A stretch of DNA of 64,000 nt. Origin: Mesostigma viride (Eukaryota > Streptophyta > Mesostigmatophyceae > Mesostigmatales > Mesostigmataceae). Shown piece after piece: positions 20,596 through 30,798 of this stretch. The number at the start of each line of letters is the position of its first letter. Position 1 is the first letter of the stretch. Below the pieces are notes generated by a model that was not told the origin of the DNA, did no database searches, and was given only the letters and a program-made list of their open reading frames with translations. The stretch spans positions 395,001-459,000 of the forward strand of contig RPFO01000256.1 in the NCBI GenBank assembly GCA_009746045.1, read 5' to 3'. The position numbers and the translations under genes are program-made.

Positions 20596-21191
20596 TGTTA
20601 CAAGTCGTCCCGGCCCTTTTAGTCGGACGTAACAATGGAATAAATTACTAAGGCCTTGTGGCCGTTGTACTGAGTTTTATGAATATTGGCTATTGTGTGA
20701 ATTGGACTAGTTATTTTGGTCCTAGGCTGACCTTTTAGGGGCCGGTGCCGTGGCGCCGCGCCAGTTCTGGGTCTGTCTATGGTTCTAGGCGTGGATCCTG
20801 TAGTTGGGGGCCGATGTCGGCCCGGATCCTACGTGGAATGAGTGAATTGGATTGGCCAGTAGGATTTGGTGTGTATCTGCGCCGCAACCAACCTAGGTTA
20901 AATTAGTCCGAGGACGAGAGTCTCGTCCTCTTGGTTTGATGAATGATAAGTGCGAATACGCCTACACATTGAGCCCGGGGCAACTATCCGGCATTTGTAA
21001 TTGGTCTTGCTAGCCATTATAAGTGTGTACAAATCAGCTTGGCATCAAGCCGTGATGCCAGATATCTCACGACTCACGTCGTGAAGCGCAACTCAACCTA
21101 CATTATGCTACCTTGAATTATTCCTAATTCCTGCAAGGAGGGTCTTTCGCTACGTAGCTCAGGCTAGGGGTGTCTGGGCTGGGACGTAACA
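20596..21191 (+). repeat. 3' LTR of the Ty3 element
   Basis: The LTR begins TGTTAC and ends GTAACA and is preceded by a G-rich purine tract (20577-20595). It is about 596 bp. It aligns along its whole length with 58546-59147, sharing for example CTCGTCCTCTTGGTTTGATG, CCTACACATTGA, GGGGCAACTATCC and GCCAGATATCTCACGAC, but the two are clearly diverged. It is followed at once by a simple repeat, so no target duplication is visible. Confidence 0.88.
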
Positions 21192-21471
21192 ATCCATCCA
21201 TCCATCCATCCATCCATCCATCCATCCATCCATCCATCCATCCATCCATCCATCCATCCATCCATCCATCCATCCATCCATCCATCCATCCATCCATCCA
21301 TCCATCCATCCATCCATACATCCATACATATACATACATACATACATACATACATACATACATACATACATACATACATACATACATACATACATACATA
21401 CATACATACATACATACATACATACATACATACATACATACATACATACATACATACATACATACATACAT
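21192..21471. repeat. Compound microsatellite (ATCC)n then (ATAC)n
   Basis: A near-perfect (ATCC)n runs to about 21316, then passes through a short mixed zone into (ATAC)n to 21471. It abuts the Ty3 LTR end. Long open frames on both strands here are repeat artefacts. Confidence 0.97.
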
Positions 21472-21673
21472 CTATCCATGTGCTACATATGGATGATGAC
21501 GAAAATGGCTTACGGCGCGGCATGGCTGACGGCGGAGTTCAGATCTTTTGTGTCTGAGCCCCACATTCGCGGTCAGACCACTTGCATTTGATGCGCCTTT
21601 ACACACTCGCCAGTATAATCGGTTACGGCTGAAACGCAGTATCGACTCCAACAGCAGCACGTGACAAGCAGAT

Positions 21674-23093
21674 ATGACGACTCCAAAAGCAAAACGGGGT
21701 TTGGAAAAGGAGCTTTCCGGCTCCCAGCCCAATCCACTCGCCATCGTCCGGCCTTGCCCAGTCGACTGGGCCTGCAAACCCACCGCCATGCAGCAAACCC
21801 ATCGCCAAGCGCCAGGCTCGCCAGATCCAAAGAAATTCTGCTACGACACAGGCAAATGGCGACAGTACCTAGCTAGACTACGCATGCTTTACGGTCAGCG
21901 GCTGGATGCGACTGACCGACGCACACTGCACCGAGATAGTGCATTATTACGCACGGGAACACAAGCTCCGTGGGCCCGATGGGCCCATCCCCGCCGACAA
22001 GGTGGAGGCGTTTCTCGCCAACTGTGCCAGAATTCAACCATCGCCTCGCCATCCTCTACGCTCTTCAGCTTCTACAAGCTCACTGCACGTGACCTCGACG
22101 CTCGGCTCCGCAACCCAACGCCCGGCCTGCGCAGCCGGCAGCCACACCAGCTGCCTCCCTCTGCAAGGATGACCTCCGAGCAGTGCTGGAGGAGCACGTG
22201 ATCTGGCCGCTGGCCGAGAAGATGACATTGATGACTACAGCGCTCCACACGGTGGAGGCCGAGGTCTCCAATACAGAAACCAAGGTCGCACACAAGCTAC
22301 AACCTTCAGCTCACGGCGCTGCAGACCACGGCGCAGGCATCCGAGGCACATGCTGCACTCCTCTCCCGCCTCATGCAACCAGGTGGAGGGGAAGTGCGGC
22401 GTGCTCATGAAGAACTTAGCTTGAAGCCATCACCGCCCACACCGAGGCCCTGGCCACACAGGTCCTTGAGATAGCGGAGCAGACGGCCACCCGTCGCATC
22501 CAAGCCACCCCGGCAGGATGCTGGCGACCTCCCGCTGCTCTCCTATATATGCGGACCTGCTAGCTGCGGACAGCGACCGGCCCAACCACTGACGCCATCG
22601 CCACGAAGCTCCAGGAGCTGGAGGACCTCCGCCAGGCACAACAACGGGAGGCCACCGACCGCGCTCGCCGCGAGTGCCGAGTGGTGCTGTGTCGTTTCCC
22701 CCAGAAGCCAGGTGAGACGTCAACCACCCTTGCCGATGAGCTTGAGGATCGACCAGCTTCTCACCCTCATGGGCCTGGTAGGTGAGGTAGAAGTGCGCGG
22801 GTGCCACCGCCTTAATTCCCCACTCACGGGACAAGGCGGCTCCCCCACCAGTCCTGCTCACCTTCCCCTCCCCTGAGGACAAGCGGCGGTTCCTTTCTCG
22901 TCGCAAGAGGTTGCACGACCTCACCTGGACGCTGGACGACGACCTGACCCCCGCTCAGCAGCAGCAGCGACGCTACCTGTGGCCGGAATACCTCCGCCAC
23001 AATTAGCAGGACCCCCAGAAGCCCAAGGTGTACTGGAGGGGCGGGAACCTGATGATCAACCACAAGATGTGGACGCCGCCCCCTGCGGGCTAG
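21674..23093 (+). pseudogene. L1-type ORF1 (RNA-binding) protein of a LINE, frameshifted
   Basis: The first ATG is at 21674 (MTTPKAKRGLEKELSG), and the product jumps between frames. A helical, coiled-coil-like stretch (about 22190-22300 and 22590-22660, ATKLQELEDLRQAQQREA) comes before an RRM-like part: CRVVLCRFPQKPGE, LLTLMGLVGEVEVRGCHRL and LTFPSPEDKRRFLSRRKRL. The C-terminal domain reads LTWTLDDDLTPAQQQQRR and KVYWRGGNLMINHKMW to a stop at 23091-23093. This matches the layout of L1 ORF1p, which coats LINE RNA. A second copy is at 33576-34470. No ORF2 follows, and 3' non-coding sequence begins directly. Confidence 0.72.
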
Positions 23094-23467
23094 AATAGCT
23101 TGAATTAACAGCGGCTAGCTTGTATCCATTGGTAGTCACTGCCGCCATGGCAGCCATGCCTAGAATGTTTGCCCAGCTGTGCCACCATACCTAGTCACGT
23201 GCACCGCTAACACACGGTACACAACCAGCCATATAGCCTCAGCTCAGCCCTTGTACAGCCATGCTACGTCCTGGCTATCAAGGAGACAACCAGCGCAGGC
23301 CAGAAATGGCTATGATCAGTTTACTTGCCCACGCTACTTGTTACTGATGATATCAAGGAGACAACCAGCGCAGGCCAGAAATCGGGAGAATCCGGACCAT
23401 GGTAGCTCGAGCCTGCCGTTATCTTGACGTCCGCGTGTTCGAGTCGTTCAGGATGATGAAGATGAAT

Positions 23468-25011
23468 TAATTAATTAATTAATTAGACTCGTGCTCCCGT
23501 TGGGGAGTCACGGAGCATTAACCCCGATGGATGGATGGATGGGTGCAAACATGCCTACCGGTCTAATCTATCTACATTGGCTACATTCTACATCTATCTA
23601 ACAGCATTCTAACTACAACATCTATCTAGGCAGCCGCACGCTGCCCTAGGGGGAGCTATCTGCATGGCGTGCCTCCCGCGGGATTGCACACGCGGGCGCT
23701 TCCCCACTGGGGGGGGCTCGTTGTCCTCTATGACCTGGGCCCACTTGGCCTTGTCCATCATCTTCTTCCAAATCACGGAGAGGCCTAGGCCCCCCATGTC
23801 CTCTACTAGCTGTTCTTTGAAGGTGCGGGCCTTGCGGTGTCTAACATCACTGGGCCCAGCCCACGTCAGGAGGTGCCGGCCAGGCTGGGCTGGTCGCAGT
23901 CCTGCGGGGGGGCCACGTGAGGTGTCTACCTGGTTGGTGCGAGCTAGGTGCCCTACTAGCTGCAGGCGGCGTTGCTTAATGGTGCTGGTGATATAGGGCA
24001 TGCCCTGGTACAGGTCCTCATTGCGGACATGAGCAGCATATCCTACTCTGAAAATGGAACGCAGCATGCTGGTGACCGCGCCGTCCAGCTTGCGGGCCAG
24101 GTCGGCGGTGAGGGTCCACGTCTCGGCGCCATACGTGAGAACAGGAAGGACGAGGACCTTGAACAGGTCCTGTTTCTCGATCTTGCCCAGGGGCTTGCGC
24201 CACAGGGCCCGGTACTGGCGTAAAGCGTGCCAGGCGAGGGAGATGCGATGGTCCACATCAACCTCGCAGCTAGGGAGCAGGCTGCCCAGCAGCTTAACGC
24301 GGTCCCGATACAGGACTCGAGAGCCGTCTAGGAGATAGAGGGGCGGCGGTGAGTTGGTGAGCCCAACCGCCAGGGCCTCTGTCTTCTTGCTGACCTCAAG
24401 CCCCACTTGCACGGGCCTCGAGAGCCAGGCAGTCAAGCCATGTCTGCACGTGCTCAGTGTCCTAGAAGAGGGTGGTGTCGGCTGCGTAAATGATGTCTGC
24501 TAGCCGAATCTCCGTGTCCGCACCGCCATGCCAGAATTTGTTAGCAACCTGCACTCCTGGTTCCCTGCCCACGATGCGGGCAAATCGCTTGCGCGCCTGA
24601 GTCATTACGTATTCGACAACAATAATGAACAGCTAGGTAGGGCGACAGCACGCAGCCCTGCCACACACCCTTCTGTAAAGGGCATGGGGGCGTGGTCCCG
24701 TAAGAAGTGCGCACCGAAGTGGTGGACCCTTCATACAGGTTGCGGATGACAGCAATCAGGGGGCGGGGGATCCGGAACAACTCGAGGATGTCCCAAAGCG
24801 CAGGCCAGAAAACCGAATCGAAGGCTTTGATGAAGTCCACCAGCACAAGGTGCAAAGGGGACTCACCAGGCTGAAGGCGTTGCAGTTCCTCCACCAGTCG
24901 GCGAGTAGCGAAGAGCGCCTGTACTGTGTTGCGACCTGAACGGAAGCCGTGCTGAGTCTCGCTGAGGTGACCGTCCAGGGCCGTGCGCAGGCGGTTCAGG
25001 ATGAGCCGCAT
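23468..25011 (-). mobile_element. 5'-truncated LINE with reverse transcriptase, 12-bp target duplication
   Basis: A 1544-bp minus-strand insertion is flanked by ATGAAGATGAAT (23456-23467 and 25012-25023). Its 3' tail, read on the minus strand, carries GCTCCGTGACTCCCC, AACGGGAGCACGAG and (TTAA)n. The 5' end begins inside the RT. Variable-length 10-15 bp duplications and 5' truncation are typical of target-primed reverse transcription. Confidence 0.85.
23609..25011 (-). pseudogene. LINE reverse transcriptase, RT core to C-terminus
   Basis: On the minus strand the first part (25011-24541) has HGFRSGRNTVQALFATRRLV, LVLVDFIKAFDSVFWPALW (first catalytic Asp) and KGVWQGCVLSPYL. After frame breaks the catalytic box reads IIYAADTTL, where YADD is expected. 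The C-terminal part (24436-23609) has LKLLGSLLP-like text, VLPVLTYGAETWTLTADLAR and RRLQLVGHLARTNQVDTSR. The set of motifs suits an RTE- or Jockey-like LINE, but the clade is uncertain without a tree. No endonuclease is present in this copy. It cannot be active. Confidence 0.85.
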
Positions 25012-25269
25012 ATGAAGATGAATGGTGGTGGAAATGTGTATCCGTGTGCATTGAAATTATGGCTGGCTTACGTGTAGAGCGACTAGATGACCTAGACGGT
25101 GGGGCCAGAAACAGCATGCTTGTTACTGATGATATGCATGCTCACATGGGTCTTATTGCACCCACAGCACTTGCCGGAAAGTCTATGGCGTGTCCAATTG
25201 CCGCTGTGGCATCCCTCTGGCATGAAGGAGAAAGGGGGGCTAGCTGCCCTTTCTTCCTGCTGTGCACAT

Positions 25270-25924
25270 TAAATAATTAATTAATAGACACGTGACTGCG
25301 TCACGTGAGCATAAGTCCTCATGCAGTGGGAGGGGAACATGGGATTAAAAATTAAATTAAATTATAACATGTCTCCGTTGGGAGATCATGTAGCACATAT
25401 TCCAGGTTGGATGGGTGGTGTGGAGGAAGCCGCGTAATCGAACGAACCTAACTCTAAGCTATATCTAGTCTAGAAAAGCCTATCTACGCTACTCATCAAA
25501 ACGGCTCCTCCTCTTGGGGGGAGGCGGCTTGCCCACAGGGGCTGGCGTGTGCGCCTTGACAATCTTCTTCCACCGCGTCTTGTCCTGCATGGCAGTCCAA
25601 AGACGGGAGAGAGAGTGGATGCGGTACTCAAACTGGGCTGGGACCACTAGGTCGTCCAGCAACATCTGGGATGGTATGGTTAATTAATCATGGGATGGAA
25701 TGGATTAATTAATTAATTAATAGACAATTGACTGCGTCACGTGAGCATAAGTCCTCAGTGGGAGGGGAACATGTCATGGAATGGATGGTATAAGCTATCT
25801 AGGTCCTAGTTACAGGGGTGTGGGCACCGCGGCCCGAATCGCTATGACTGATGCCATACTTGGTCACACGCGGAGCCCCCACAGGCTTGGGGGTGGTATC
25901 CTTCATCACTTCTTGCCATCTATC
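25270..25924 (-). mobile_element. LINE 3'-end insert (two nested fragments), 10-bp target duplication
   Basis: It is flanked by CTGTGCACAT (25260-25269 and 25925-25934). It holds two minus-strand LINE 3' ends. One has a C-terminal peptide ending PPPPKRRSRFDE with its stop at 25489-25491 and a 3' UTR running to a (TTAA)n-like tail at 25270. The other ends in VTKYGISHSDSGRGAHTPV with its stop at 25799-25801. Both 3' tails carry the palindromic GACGCAGTCACGTG-type motif. The boundary between the two fragments, near 25680-25720, is unclear. Confidence 0.7.
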
Positions 25925-25945
25925 CTGTGCACATGCAGGGATTAA

Positions 25946-27844
25946 GGGGATGGGACATATCTAAAGTGCACTTTTCTGGAAAACAGACCTGTGCATGGGA
26001 TAAAAATCCAGTTATGCTTCCAAACCATAAATATGTGAAAAAAAAAATTTTCCAGCCACTTGGGGGTGGTACTACCCCCCAGCATGACCCAACTATGAGC
26101 TAAAAATAGAAAAAGACGCTATTTTTGGCCGATTTTTCCTAGGAGACTGGGCAAACCAAAAGTGACCAAACCACATATTTTCCTAAAATCCCCACCCTTG
26201 CAAATAAATCTGGCTACTCAGGACCACAAAATAAGCACGTTTAGACTATTTATAGGGTTTAGCCCAAAACACGTTTTTTTTTGGTCCTAAAAAAATAAAT
26301 CAAATAGTAGACACATGCAAAAATTCCAGTGATGATATTTATACTAGGCCTAGGGTGGGAATTTCACTCTCACAAAGTTTGAGCTCATTCTGAGCACGTT
26401 TACTCATGTTTATTAGTGTAAACATGCAAAAAAAAAAGACAGAAAATCCCGCTTATGAGCACAAACACCAGACCTATTACACCCTAGCCCACCACCAACT
26501 GGGCCAAACCAAGTCAAATTAATTCATTTATGATGTTAAAAAGCTTGCCACAAAATCCCAGGTCATTCTGAGCTAGTTTGGTCATAATACAGCATGGTCA
26601 CAGCTGCCAACCTCATGCCTGGTACAACATGGCATGAGGGACACCATAAGCACATTCCTAAGCTTGCCCCCTGCAAATTGGGCAGAAGCACGTAAAGCAA
26701 ATGCTAGATGCTTGAAGAAGACATCCACCGAGTCTTAAATCATTACGCAAGCAGGCATGCCCACTTGCGGGAATCACCTCATAGCTAATACCCAGTATGA
26801 TGCTAAAGGATAAAAGGGCCATCCTTTAATATTGTCATAATAAGCACCTGATCCTTATCATCTAGGAAGCCCCAGCCATGTTTAATGGAAGCAAAACATA
26901 TAGGAAGGAGATAACTATATCACACATGCTCACCTTCCCTACAACTTCACACCTTGTTTTCCAGCAGGCTGAAGAGCCAAGACAAGCGTTTATGAGCTCG
27001 CCAGCTCCTTGCAACGTTGATGCCGCTCCCAGGCAGCTAGGGTCCTTGACTACGCAATATACAATGTCAACCATATGAAAAACTCAATAAAACAAAGTGT
27101 AGCAGAGCCGCAAAACTGCCCGATCAACTCTTGCTAGCTTTAAGAAGCATGGCATACGCAGCATAAGGCAAAACATTGAAACCTGCGGAAAATCAGATAG
27201 CGCAACTGCAACAAGTGGCGAACAAAATAGCAAGAACACCCGGAATCGGCGCCAAAGCTTCATGCCAGGAACATTTAGAGCGCAAACAGACTGGGCGGTG
27301 ACATGCGGCAAATGAACGTACCACGGCCGGCTTTATTTCCTACCCAGGCGCGCGAGACAGCCAGCCAGCCATGGATGGCTTGACCGCGGATCGCGCAGGC
27401 CTGAACGATATCATTTCAGAAATGACGGGAAATGGCCGCAGATCGAAGCCGCTTAGGATGTTTTCACGGTTTCTATTACTAAACGCTTCTTCCTGCATCA
27501 ATATAACCCACAAATCTGAAATTCTACCGTCGCAGGCACGCATTCTAAATGAATATATGCGGCCAGATTTTCGGATTAGACCCCCGTGCAAATATGGATT
27601 AAGAAAGGCACCGACTTTTCAAATTGTGCATATCTGGCTATGAAACATCATACTAGTACATCGTTTAAAACCACCGGCGTACATTTTTCGCTTGTCGCCT
27701 GGCCGATTAGGCAATTTTTTACGAAACGCACGTCGCCATGGCCACCTCCGCACGAGGTGGGCGCATTGTGCACCACAATTTCACGGTCCGGGGGTACCGG
27801 CGCGAATTTTTTGGCGCCAAAAAATTCCGATATGTCCCGTCCCC
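25946..27844. mobile_element. TTAA-flanked non-autonomous DNA element (family 2)
   Basis: It is flanked by TTAA (25942-25945 and 27845-27848). The inverted ends are GGGGAYGGGACATATC at the left and the reverse complement at the right, 16 bp with one difference. The minus-strand LINE tail at 54880-54930 is the same sequence without the insertion (GGGATTAAAAGCACTTCGG). That shows the TTAA was duplicated and the element added. Length is 1899 bp, AT-rich, with no credible ORF. Confidence 0.82.
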
Positions 27845-27930
27845 TTAAAAGCACTTCGGTGCTCCGTGACTCCCCAACGGGAGCACGAGTTTAATTAATA
27901 ATCAATTAATTAATTAATCAATTAATTAAT

Positions 27931-28200
27931 GAGGATTTGTATGCTGATTTGCCCTATGTTTCCCACATTCTTAGGCACAAGTCACAACAGGCGCCTGGGC
28001 CTAGCCGGGCACCTGGCCCGCACAGATCAGGTAGACACATTGGAGAGACTAGCTCAGTGGCACCAAGCCCGCCCAGCCTGCATGGGCGTTATGTCCTCAC
28101 CTGGCGTGCCCCATGCAGGCCGCGCGCGGCTGAGGGCCGCCACCCGTGGACCGTGACCAAGTTTCCGTGATAGACTAGCTAGGCATGGACATGTGCTACC
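27931..28200 (+). pseudogene. LINE C-terminal fragment
   Basis: Plus-strand text such as EDLYADLPYVSHI and, after a frame change, RLGLAGHLARTDQVDTLERL matches EDLYQGMPYITSTI and LQLVGHLARTNQVDT of the minus-strand LINE at 23609-25011. Start and end are not sharp. Confidence 0.65.
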
Positions 28201-28329
28201 CTTGGACCTAGATAGCTTATACCATCCATTCCATCCCATGTTCTCAGGTTGTGTCCTGTCCCCATACCTGTTCATTATTGTCGTGGATCACGTCATGCGC
28301 CGAGCACGTGCGCGCTTTACTGCTCTTAA

Positions 28330-29674
28330 CCCATAGTCGGCCACAACTTTTTTTGCTTTTTTGACCCCCAAAAATGAAAAAAATCATAACTCCTAGACCA
28401 CAACTCCAAATACCCTCAACCCAGGTGCTAGGAACATCTACACTTCAAGGGCTTTCAGAATATGCAATAATATCACTGGTTTATCAAGGCAATTGGATGA
28501 TAGCTTCAGCCAAAGTTGGCCAAAAGACGATCGTTTCCGTGCAAGAAAAAGTATACCCCCCCATTTTTCTCAGGGGGGGGTCAGAAACCTCAATACCAAC
28601 ATTGGACAATTTATTTTGATAGTCCAATGGTCCTTTCCTTTGGTCAAACCACCCGGATACCCCGTTTGACATGTATAATGCACGCGTGTACATGTGTGGC
28701 TTACGCGCGCGCAAACAGCCAACTATGCCATGCCATACAATGAAGCAATATAATTGACCACAATAGACTGCCAAACATGCTGGAATACAAATATGACGCC
28801 ACCTTGCACTCACTGAACGGTATCCCCCAAAGAAATGCCACAAATTGTACAACATAATGGCTAACACCCCTCCTTGAGCAGGCATGGAAGGCTGTTGCAA
28901 TTACCACTAATGCATCCACCATAAGACATGCATGAACGTACGAGTTTCCATACAAACAACACGAAAACGCATTGCCGTACCTGCCTTGATTATGACCTGG
29001 CCGGGTTCCGCTGGCCGCCATGCTCATACGTCACGGATACTAATGCTAGTGGCAGAGGCGGCCACAGCTGCTCTATCCATCCTTCCGTCATCGTTACCAT
29101 GTTGTTTATCTATGCAAAGATGACGTCTAACGCGTCCACATTCCCAGCAAATGGTGCCGCGGACTTTCGCAAAACATTGGAAGGCCCAGGCAGACGGAAG
29201 CTACCAAGAAACCAAAAAGAAACCGGCGATACCAAAGGGGACGTCTCGTCTGATGGTGACGACCAAGACACAGGTAATAACCACTGCGTATTTTCCCAAT
29301 TCCTTGAATCTGATCATTCTTCACGTACCAAAATAATGCATCGTCGTTCAGGGGTCATCATCTGACCCATTTCAAGCAGCGGAACCCGAAATTTCCACCA
29401 AAATGGCGCGTTGACAGCCATATCTCGCTATGCGCGCGCTCAACGGTAACAAATGTTAGCAAATGTCACGTGACCACCAATAAAATGCACGAGGTATTTA
29501 CTGGGCTATGGTGCAATTACCTGGCCAACCTTGGCATTTTCATTCGTGTCGGGTCTGCCCCCGTCCATCGGCAACATTTACGTTACGTCACTTACGTCGG
29601 AGGTCACGGATTTACGCGTTACAGTTACGTTACGTCGGGTACCATCCATTTGGATGGCATCGGCCGACCATGGG
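28330..29674. mobile_element. TTAA-flanked non-autonomous DNA element (family 3)
   Basis: It is flanked by TTAA (28326-28329 and 29675-29678). The inverted ends are CCCATAGTCGGCC and the complement of CCCATGGTCGGCC, 13 bp with one mismatch. It lies inside LINE RT coding sequence. Its 1345 bp have no transposase. Confidence 0.72.
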
Positions 29675-29704
29675 TTAAGGGGTTCGAGCCATCCTTAACG
29701 ACGC

Positions 29705-30664
29705 TTGGACATCCTTAACGAGAAAGAGCACGGCGGGGTTGAGCCTGGCTACCGCCAGGCCGACCTGATTTATGCGGATAACACCACCCTCATCGCGTGC
29801 CCCGAGGACATTCAGACCTGGCTGGACTGTCTGGGCCTGCATGGCGGGCGAGGGCGGTGGGGTTGGAGATTAGTGTCAAAACTGAGGCGATGCGGGTGAT
29901 TGGGGCCTCCAGTACACCGCCGCTGCCGCGCCTGCTCGACGGGACGACGGTCCCGTTCCGCGACCGCTTCAAACTGTTAGGGAGCTGGCTCCCTGACACC
30001 GCCGACGATGTGGACACCCGCATTGGCCTGGCCTGGGCTAGGCTCCGTTTGCTCAACACCTACTGGCGCTCCAAGGGCCTGGGCGAACACCGCAAGCGCA
30101 TGCTCTTCAAGGTCATCGTCCTCACGGTGCTCACGTATGGCGCCGAGGCGTGGACACTCACCCCCACACTGGCATCTAGGCTAGACGGCACAGTTTACAG
30201 GATGCTTCGACAGGTCCTGAACGTAGGGTTTTCCAAGCGCCCGTCATCAGAGTCTTTGTATCAGGGCATGCCTCGTATTTCGGACGAGATTAGACAGCGT
30301 ATGATAGCATTTGTAGGACACGGCTTGCTCGCACCAGCCAGGTCGACACCGCCCTTGGTCTGGCCGGCCGCCCCAGCGAGGCACATTCTGACCTGGCCAG
30401 CCAGGGCGGCACATTCTGACCTGGCCTGGCCCCAAGGGCATTGCCAAAAAGGTAGGGAAACATGTCACGAACTACGTACAGATATGTTGCTGGATGACCT
30501 ACTGGTCCCGGCCAGCCCAGTTTGAATACCGCATCCACTCTCTCTCCCTTCTTTGGACCGCCATGCAGAACAAGACGCGGTGGAAGAGGATTGTCAAGGC
30601 TCACACGCCCGACCCTGTGGGCAAATCACCTCCCCCCAAGCGGAGGAGGCGTTTTGATGAGTAG
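29705..30664 (+). pseudogene. LINE reverse transcriptase C-terminal half
   Basis: Two frames together give LIYADNTTLIACPEDIQTWL, EISVKTEAMRVIGASS, PFRDRFKLLGSWLPDTADDV, VLTVLTYGAEAWTLTPTLAS and SESLYQGMPRISDEIRQRM. A third frame gives FEYRIHSLSLLWTAMQNKTR and PPPKRRRRFDE to the stop at 30662-30664. The second catalytic Asp of YADD is Asn here. The end matches the minus-strand fragment at 25489-25669, which sets the true C-terminus of this LINE family. Confidence 0.83.
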
Positions 30665-30798
30665 GGTAGTTAGGACTTTTCTAGACTAGTAGCTAGATTA
30701 GAGTTAGGTTAGTTCGATTACGCGGCTCCTTCCACCCCACCCATCCATCAAGGAATATGTGCTACATGATCTCCCAACGGAGGCATGTTATAATTTAA

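Larger units (their letters stand above)
1..21191 (+). mobile_element. Ty3/gypsy chromodomain LTR retrotransposon, 5' end outside window, three insertions
   Basis: The remaining host element can be read in order: start of reverse transcriptase (1-288), rest of RT and RNase H (9470-10593), end of RNase H and integrase (13207-14800), integrase tail and chromodomain (16576-16943), an extra ORF (17944-20286), a purine-rich tract (about 20577-20595) and a 3' LTR (20596-21191). The coding sense rejoins exactly when each insertion and one copy of its target duplication are removed. RT-RH-INT order and a C-terminal chromodomain are Ty3/gypsy (chromovirus) features. Gag, protease and the 5' LTR are not in the window. 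Several frame breaks make this copy inactive as read. Confidence 0.9.
23094..27930 (+). mobile_element. 3' non-coding part of the ORF1-bearing LINE, three insertions
   Basis: The 3' region runs 23094-23467, 25024-25269, 25935-25945 and 27849-27930. It is interrupted by a minus-strand LINE (23468-25011), a minus-strand LINE insert (25270-25924) and a TTAA element (25946-27844). The pieces line up in order with an uninterrupted minus-strand relative at 54852-55240, for example AGGCATGCC, CATGGGTCTTATTGCACCCA and GGCATGAAGGAG. It ends with the stem-loop GCTCCGTGACTCCCCAACGG...GAGCACGAG and a (TTAA)n-like tail. Confidence 0.72.

Noticed and set aside
20890-20960. Hammerhead-like motif in the Ty3 LTR (GTCCGAGGACGA and TTGATGA)
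   Set aside because: The pieces resemble a hammerhead stem II and core. But CTGATGA does not precede the stem, and the GAA part is not conserved in the second LTR (58850-58920). The palindromic hairpin itself is conserved but a ribozyme is not supported.
21170-21496. CRISPR-like or protein-coding repeat
   Set aside because: The units are 4 bp with no spacers. It is a plain microsatellite.
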